From: Condylostoma magnum
Taxonomy: Eukaryota > Ciliophora > Heterotrichea > Heterotrichida > Condylostomatidae
Reading direction: 5' to 3'
Assembly: GCA_920105805.1 (NCBI GenBank)
Contig: CAKKTI010000152.1
Location: 1-35,421, forward strand
DNA: 35,421 nt
Below are positions 32,047-35,421 of the stretch, one piece after another. A program made the translations under genes and the position numbers. A model generated the notes under the pieces. The model did no database searches. It saw only the letters and a list, made by a program, of their open reading frames with translations, and was not told the DNA's origin. Position 1 is the stretch's first letter. Each line of letters opens with the position of its first letter.

Positions 32047-32961
32047 ATGTCCTAATTATCTAGCACCTAGTCCCACTTTAATACCAAATATCCCTACCAA
32101 ATTCCCCTAAAAGAATGCCTTACACCTAGGCAAATAAGACACTCATCCTTAAATAACCTGTAAAAGCGTAAATTTGAGAGAACTTAGCTAGAACTGAGAT
32201 CAAGATAAACTTAGGTTCCATTATCTCCTCTAAGTCAAAGGTTTATAGATCCAGTTAAATCTCATAATGATTGTGAGTCTCCTTTTGAAAGATACAACAA
32301 GTACCCTTAAAGCTACTTAAAAAATATAATTAATCACGACATTCTTAAGATGGATGCAAAGGCAATGGAGGCTATTTAGAAAAGGAACTAATAGGAATTA
32401 GATGCCAAGCAATATAAACTTGAAAGACTTCAGTCTAGATAAAAGAAAGAGCTGGATAAGCTTAGGGAAAGTAGGTGGAACACTATTAGACTTTTGTCTA
32501 AATGTGGATTAAGTAGGCCAATAAAGCAATAATCTGAAAATTATTCTAAAAGTTAAGAAGAGTTTAACTTATCAAAATCAAACTTTACCAAGTAAAATTG
32601 GCCTGCTAACTCTTAGGATTATTAAGGTTTATATCTTTTTGATTATCCCTAAGCTGTTTAAAGATTTTTAGGTTAGTAAAAATCTGAAAAAATGATATAG
32701 TAGTATTCACCGTAGTAGAAAAGATGTAAGAAAGGTAGAAATTACTTTCAACCTAAAAGAAAGACGGAAACTTAGAAAATTCCACAGTCAAATCTCTAGG
32801 AGATCAAATCCTATAGAGAAGATGTAAGAAAATTCGATAACTTCAATACTAGATTTCCTCCGAGAAAAGGATTTCCTAGAATCTAATTGGAAGAATTCAA
32901 AAACAAGAACAAAAAGTTAGATTAAAATTAGCTACCTAATAAACTTCTGGAAATAGTCTGA
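32047..32961 (+). CDS. Basic coiled-coil protein of unknown function
   Basis: 304 residues. It starts 'MSQLSSTQSHFNTKYPYQIP', has Ser/Pro motifs ('QVPLSPLSQRFIDPVKSH'), a charged helix ('KMDAKAMEAIQKRNQQELDA', 'RLQSRQKKELDKLRESRW') and a basic C-terminal half with Arg/Pro motifs ('NTRFPPRKGFPRIQ'). The helix plus basic repeats suggest a microtubule-associated protein, but no family is recognised. The start is in a different frame from the preceding gene and 19 nt after its first stop. The end is TGA 32959-32961 (an earlier TAA-x-TAG lies about 12 codons before), 27 nt from the stop of the convergent AK9-like gene. Confidence 0.65.
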
Positions 32962-32988
32962 CCCTTGTTCATTAATTGTCTTAATTAA

Positions 32989-35421
32989 TTAGTCGTATTT
33001 TTCCCCGTATCTTAAATAACGATTATACTCCCATCCTTTCAGATCTTTAAAACCTTATTCAATCAGTCAACTTTCAGTATTGCATTCAAATTTATATTAA
33101 CCTAGCCTCTTTTTGTACTTTTTCTAGCGATGGTTATTATTCGTTGGATTATACATTTTAAGAAGAATAGCTAAGTGCTTGAGTCCTGAAGATTTACTAG
33201 ATTCATTAGGAAAGACTAATCTAGTTGTACCAATTTCAAGTAATGACCGGATTATTGGGTCAGCTAGATTCTGTTCGATAAAAGTGAGTGTATTCTCTAA
33301 TAGTCTAAACAATTCATTATTAATTTCAACAGGTTATTATGGAATTTTCACAGGTAATTTAGCTTAGCAGTATTTCCAAGGGTATTTTAAGAACTTATCA
33401 CAATTTGTAGTGTTTTTGCAAGAGAATACCTTATCTTTATATTTCGCCAGAATAACCGGATTCCCTTATTCCAAAGTTCCATTATTAGTCAACTCTACTG
33501 GACAATGTCCTTCAATTTCTATTTGATTATGATCGAATTACCCAGCCTCCATATTAGTTAATTTTCTAGGTAAATCTTTAGGCAATTACCTATGCATTAT
33601 AAACTGTTTGGGAGTTTGGATAAAAGCCTACATTTACTCCTCATCAATAAAAAAGTAAAACACTCCTTTGTACTCTACAATCCAATCATTAGATTTTACC
33701 TCTACTAAGTGCCCTTTAAACTTCCATTCACAAGGACTGTATCTAAAGTATCTTCCAAGTTTAGAATTGATGTCACTTCTAGAAATTGGAAGCTAAGAAA
33801 TGCATACTGGTAACTTCCTTATATGCGCAATGCTATACTAACGTTTAGCTTCGTATACCTTGTTTAAATGATATACAGCAGTATCTCTTACCCACCATTT
33901 GCTCTTATAGCTGTCTAAATATCTTACATTGTCATAAGTTAAAGATAGCCAGGACACTAATTCAGATATGTTCGTTTGCATGTATTTGTATTGTTAAAAT
34001 AAAATGGATTTTTTCTGTTCGAAATCACTTTAATCGACCCTCTGCATAGTTTCTTATAAATCCTAATCAATGTAGAAAACAGGGTGTGGAAAGTGCCCTT
34101 GTTGGGCTAGAAGCATAGCATCTTGAGGATTTCTAGGATAATTCTCTAAAACCCAGCCTTGTTGAACACAATCACTTTAATTTAGCCTTCAATTTACTAC
34201 TTTTGATAAAATATCATCAGATAGTTGTTAGCCGCGACTTAGAGTATTTAAGACCTACTATTGCAAATCACTTTCTATTTACAGAATCATTTGTAAGGCT
34301 TATGGAAGAGATACTTTTACTATATGTAGTTTTTGTTGTAAATAGTCGCATAGAGTGCTTACTCCGGACTTAGGAAGGCCAACTACAGCGCAGGTTGGCA
34401 GTAGATTTAGATCCCAGGGATGAGACTCAACTTATTATGTGTATTTTAAAGGTCTTTGTATAAATTCTTGTCTTTCTTCCTCTGATTTTGGGAAGTATAG
34501 CTTATCACGGTATAGAATTGGGTATTCCTGGGTTGCTGGAAGGGTATTAGGAGATACTGGGCTGTTTCATTGAAAGATTGATAAAATTGCCTTTTTCTTT
34601 GTATGGAGTTCTAAGGCTTTTGATTATGTTATGCTAATTGGAATCTATGATTCTATTATGTTTTGTCGATTTATAAGCCAGTCTTTGAGCTCGTATTCAA
34701 TGTTTTAAGTTATCCTCTATATACTGTACTTACTGTCAATTAATATAACCTTGATTCCCTTTTGCTCTAATTCTTAAGCAAAGTCTTCTTAAAATCTTTA
34801 TTACTGCTCCAATCTCTGTTTAAGCTTTTCAGTTTCTTCTTCCAGCATTTCCTCAAGAGATACAACATCTAATTCTTCTTCCTCTTCATCCTCTTCTTCT
34901 TCCTCTTCTTCCTCCTCTTCTAATTCTTCTCCATTGGCAATTCTTTATTATCTTTCTAACTCTTTAGCCTCTCTTATTTCCTATTTTTCTAGTTCCTTAG
35001 CCTCTCTTATTTCTTATCTTTTCTATTCAATTAGTTGCTAATGCTATCTTTCAATTCCCTATACATCTAATAATCTTTGAATCATAACATCTTCACTTAT
35101 ATTGAGTATAACTACTACATTTGGAAGTCTCCTACCTTCGAATAATAAATCAATTAATTTGGTTTAAGTAATTCCTTCTTCATTTCAATTTCCGTGGATA
35201 AATTAAGGATTGTTACCAATTAGTATATTTCTTATTGTTTGGTATTCATGTAATTCATACTGGAATTCAGGATCTTCCTCTTATAATTCCTCATCTAAAT
35301 ACGGATCAGGTAATATAATATCTTCTTCATCATCATCTAACTCAGGAATTTTAAATCCTCTTCTTAGCATTCTGGAATGGATTCTATCTTACCTGGATTA
35401 ATTTATGCTTTTCTCAAAAGC
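32989..35421 (-). CDS. AK9: AK9-like multi-domain adenylate kinase, 5' part outside window
   Basis: 810 residues visible; the N-terminus lies beyond 35421. AK9 is a large nucleoside mono- and diphosphate kinase found in ciliated organisms. Features in order: the end of one kinase unit ('FEGRRLPNVVVILNISEDVM'), a linker with duplicated 'EIREAKELE', a Glu/Asp tract (34861-34930), then a second kinase-like unit with a P-loop 'GLPKSGVSTLCDYL' (34354-34380 region) and 'GWVLENYPRNPQDAMLLA', the lid-type GWVLDGFP/R motif. In this P-loop the nucleotide-binding Lys (GxPxSGK) is Val, so this unit may be inactive. The C-terminus has 'KSKWWVRDTAVYHLNKVYEA', 'IEGHCPVELTNNGTL' and 'FPNESSKSSGLKHLAILLKM'. 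Trp are TGA at several sites. The end is TAA 32989-32991. Confidence 0.85.

Noticed and set aside
34861-34930. CTT/CTC-rich tract as a microsatellite or regulatory repeat
   Set aside because: On the minus strand it encodes the Glu/Asp-rich linker of the AK9-like protein in the correct frame.
1-35421. Karyorelict-type code (UAA and UAG always Gln, UGA the only stop)
   Set aside because: Several genes have no TGA before running into the next gene. MGCC proteins 2 and 3, SAXO, the DHHC gene, the pseudokinase and CCP5 would overlap or fuse with neighbours. TAA/TAG stops resolve all of these.
1-35421. Blastocrithidia-type code (UAA/UAG = Glu, UGA = Trp)
   Set aside because: The H2B 'LKQVHPDTG' position and the TBC YxQ finger demand Gln, not Glu, and UGA also terminates here.

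Overview
The window is gene-dense nuclear DNA of a ciliate, most likely macronuclear DNA from a heterotrich with the Condylostoma-type code (NCBI table 28). Read with the standard code it falls apart into short ORFs. Read with UAA and UAG as Gln and UGA as Trp it resolves into about 28 intronless genes. The reassignments rest on conserved residues: the invariant Gln of the TBC-domain YxQ finger is a TAG, the Gln of histone H2B 'LKQVHPDTG' is a TAA, and conserved Trp positions in the TBC and MIOS zinc domains are TGA. The same three codons also end genes. H2B and the MIOS-like gene end on TGA, while many others end on TAA or TAG, often in small stop clusters such as TAG-TAA-TGA. No codon is a dedicated stop. 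I saw no mobile element, virus-like element, CRISPR array or tRNA.

Layout. 76-3558 (-): large LRR / Sfi1-like / coiled-coil protein. 3659-6164 (+): MIOS-like protein without its propeller, then an ankyrin-TPR protein. 6260-6529 (-): small unknown. 7101-10851 (+): tight four-gene run of CDPK-like pseudokinase, Alba protein, FYVE-like zinc-finger coiled coil and C2-domain protein. 11135-12347 (-): H2B and a small Tim chaperone. 12619-13563 (+): DHHC palmitoyltransferase. 13595-15891 (-): three tandem paralogues, each starting MGCC. 15966-20857 (+): LRRC9 and a basic unknown. 20835-23992 (-): LRR/cNMP-binding protein and a SAXO protein. 24140-26293 (+): papain-like protein and an F-box/TBC protein. 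26667-30400 (+): Q-rich coiled coil, CCP5-type carboxypeptidase and a second FYVE-like protein. 30401-30613 (-): small gene. 30621-32961 (+): two coiled-coil proteins. 32989-35421 (-): AK9-type adenylate kinase running off the right edge.

Many products are ciliary or basal-body proteins: the LRR/Sfi1-like protein, LRRC9, SAXO, CCP5 and AK9. Others serve membranes and signalling: DHHC enzyme, putatively acylated MGCC proteins, C2, FYVE-like and TBC proteins. Spacing is extreme: 4 nt from stop to start within the MGCC array, 7 nt between divergent starts, and convergent genes whose stops abut or overlap. All readings were made by eye. Where a gene ends in several candidate stops, the one chosen is a judgement and alternatives are given. 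Under this code almost any AT-rich stretch looks open, so short genes without a recognisable family are uncertain.
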